From an uncultured Granulosicoccaceae bacterium (GTDB taxonomy: Bacteria; Pseudomonadota; Gammaproteobacteria; Granulosicoccales; Granulosicoccaceae): a stretch of DNA of 34,381 nt. A program made the translations under genes and the position numbers. Shown one piece after another: positions 34,301 through 34,381 of this stretch. The notes beneath the pieces were generated by a model. That model searched no databases and was not told the DNA's origin. It saw only the letters and a program-made list of their open reading frames with translations. Position 1 is the stretch's first letter, and every line of letters starts with the position of its first letter. The stretch is from positions 1 through 34,381 of the forward strand of contig CALGNZ010000140.1 in assembly GCA_937957915.1 (NCBI GenBank). Direction: 5' to 3'.

Positions 34301-34381
34301 GTTGCGAGAATGGGGTTGCGAACTGCTACAGGGCTTTTATTTTTCCAGGCCGCTTAGTCCGGATAATGCGCTGGCCTATTT
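31320..34381 (+). CDS. ammonium transporter (Amt) domain fused to PAS-like, degenerate GGDEF and EAL domains (3' end outside window)
   Basis: The frame is open for 1020 codons from ATG 31320 to the window edge. Residues 1-380 are an Amt/Rh channel domain: VTIFSGAVAERM, GFVDFAGASVVHL with H166 and DDPLDVFAVHGLAAI with H322 (the twin histidines H168/H318 of E. coli AmtB), and WIGFNAGQ. A charged linker (380-460) leads to a PAS-like domain (about 463-570, ending ITERKQQ). A GGDEF-like domain follows (583-760) in which the signature is GPTRF (674-678), so cyclase activity is unlikely. The EAL domain (from 776) has EAL (805-807), VNVSP, ELTEE, DDFGSG, KIDRSL, VAEGVE and LLQGFYFSRPL, all needed for c-di-GMP hydrolysis. 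This suggests ammonium-responsive c-di-GMP degradation at the inner membrane. Confidence 0.92.
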   Translation, partial: MQISVASVDQLWLISATLLVFCMQGGFLLIEAGRVRSKNSINVAQKNVSDFIVSIVCFSLFGSHVMFGLGSPLVNSPAISGATAAGFDNLQFLYQLGFCGAAVTIFSGAVAERMQFRCFLCIVVVLSALAYPIVGRLVWGDFFHDGSRAWLSGLGFVDFAGASVVHLFGASCGLVAAIMLGPRKGRFDEQGNVRKFVGSNPIYVLLGSMILMVSWIGFNAGQVSVVDPRFSQIVLSTVISAVGGGLAGMCVGAFMTDGYCRPGHTANGIVAGLVASTAGVHLMSVPEALLVGLVGGVVATSGSRLILHTLKIDDPLDVFAVHGLAAIAGILSVALLADSSQLPTGYWLAQLPIQAIGIVSVCSVAIVFTFLTLRLMNYFDLMKVSEQAEILGLNYSEHGESLAIDSLERSVRDALNANSNNHEPERLSDGQPLAGMDLILTKLLDNYTESNRQLEMQQASFEKMARLSADYYWSTDTHFIVQSMSGNHSGASLVAQVINRHLLDCFDIEVAKRHRVIECLENRLATDTFEVTINRDEGEAQTEYFEVSGYPVFFKNGVFSGFSGVMKNITERKQQLRQSYLTSLIDPDTGMGNAQAMEDCLRLKVVSTRQCGRALCVASLDVAKLVCPPVTQVAAPQNSTDDMSDVSEEHLSMCKIALMIDESLREDDQLYRTGPTRFEIVMNNLPLANTTAIATTICEQLVRSISFTNSGSVSVEAGSVYAGIALCPLHTDVPDQLRLYAATAEKAAIYGRGRSVAIFETSHEQTVRENQARKNQLEMAIEARQFRLDFQPQHDIRRETVIGFEALVRWQHPELGIVAPDQFIADVEQYNLMDRLGMLVVDMACAFAGRYLSEPSFAGVCIAVNVSPTQLRTARFREALCCTLKRHNIPASRVELELTEEAYINDFDAARDILTKLRADGFSIAIDDFGSGNTSLRYLKYLPATKLKIDRSLIADITVNSRSAEIARSVIELAQKLKMQVVAEGVENSGQASLLREWGCELLQGFYFSRPLSPDNALAY

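Overview
The window looks like chromosomal DNA of a Gram-negative, probably marine or sediment gammaproteobacterium. This is an inference from gene content: TRAP solute-binding protein, lipoproteins with lipoboxes, YceI/cytochrome b561, AI-2E permease, a SelA/SelB pair with a selenoprotein B-family target, taurine:pyruvate aminotransferase and a c-di-GMP enzyme. Base composition is near 50% GC by eye. There is no phage, transposon, CRISPR array, rRNA or recognisable tRNA gene. No marker gene fixes the species.

Layout. 1-0.4 kb: 3' end of an SH3b-domain protein. 0.5-5.6 kb: xdhA-xdhB (xanthine dehydrogenase-type molybdenum hydroxylase, no xdhC next to it), then a lone TRAP periplasmic binding protein. 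5.8-8.4 kb: yceI, a cytochrome b561-YceI fusion and a MOSC protein, behind a leader with four tandem 16-17 bp repeats, ending in a bidirectional terminator. 8.5-11.1 kb (minus strand): a small glycine-zipper-like protein, a class I aminotransferase and a rhomboid protease. 11.9-13.1 kb: a CHRD lipoprotein with a Thr/Gly repeat stalk. 13.3-15.8 kb (minus): AI-2E permease followed by an exported protein of unknown function. 16.2-17.1 kb: EamA permease.

17.1-22.6 kb is a selenocysteine island: selA and a selenoprotein gene on the minus strand, divergent from selB. The selenoprotein reads through an in-frame TGA at 19731-19733 (Sec154, in a U-P-N-C motif) and has a good bacterial SECIS hairpin directly after it; a standard gene caller would split it into two ORFs. 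The selB leader holds a branched RNA-like fold whose one hairpin resembles a SECIS apical loop, suggesting feedback control by SelB. selC and selD were not found in the window.

23.1-27.6 kb: two divergent secreted zincin-like proteins, one with an intact HELIH and one with a degenerate HQYTH motif, then a DUF11-type surface protein with a GlyGly-CTERM-like tail. 27.8-31.0 kb: a D-lactate dehydrogenase-type flavoprotein and a taurine:pyruvate aminotransferase. 31.3 kb to the window end: an ammonium-transporter domain fused to PAS-like, degenerate GGDEF and intact EAL domains, an apparent ammonium-sensing c-di-GMP phosphodiesterase that runs off the edge.

The most notable items are the recoded selenoprotein with its selA/selB neighbours and putative selB leader element, and the Amt-PAS-GGDEF-EAL fusion.
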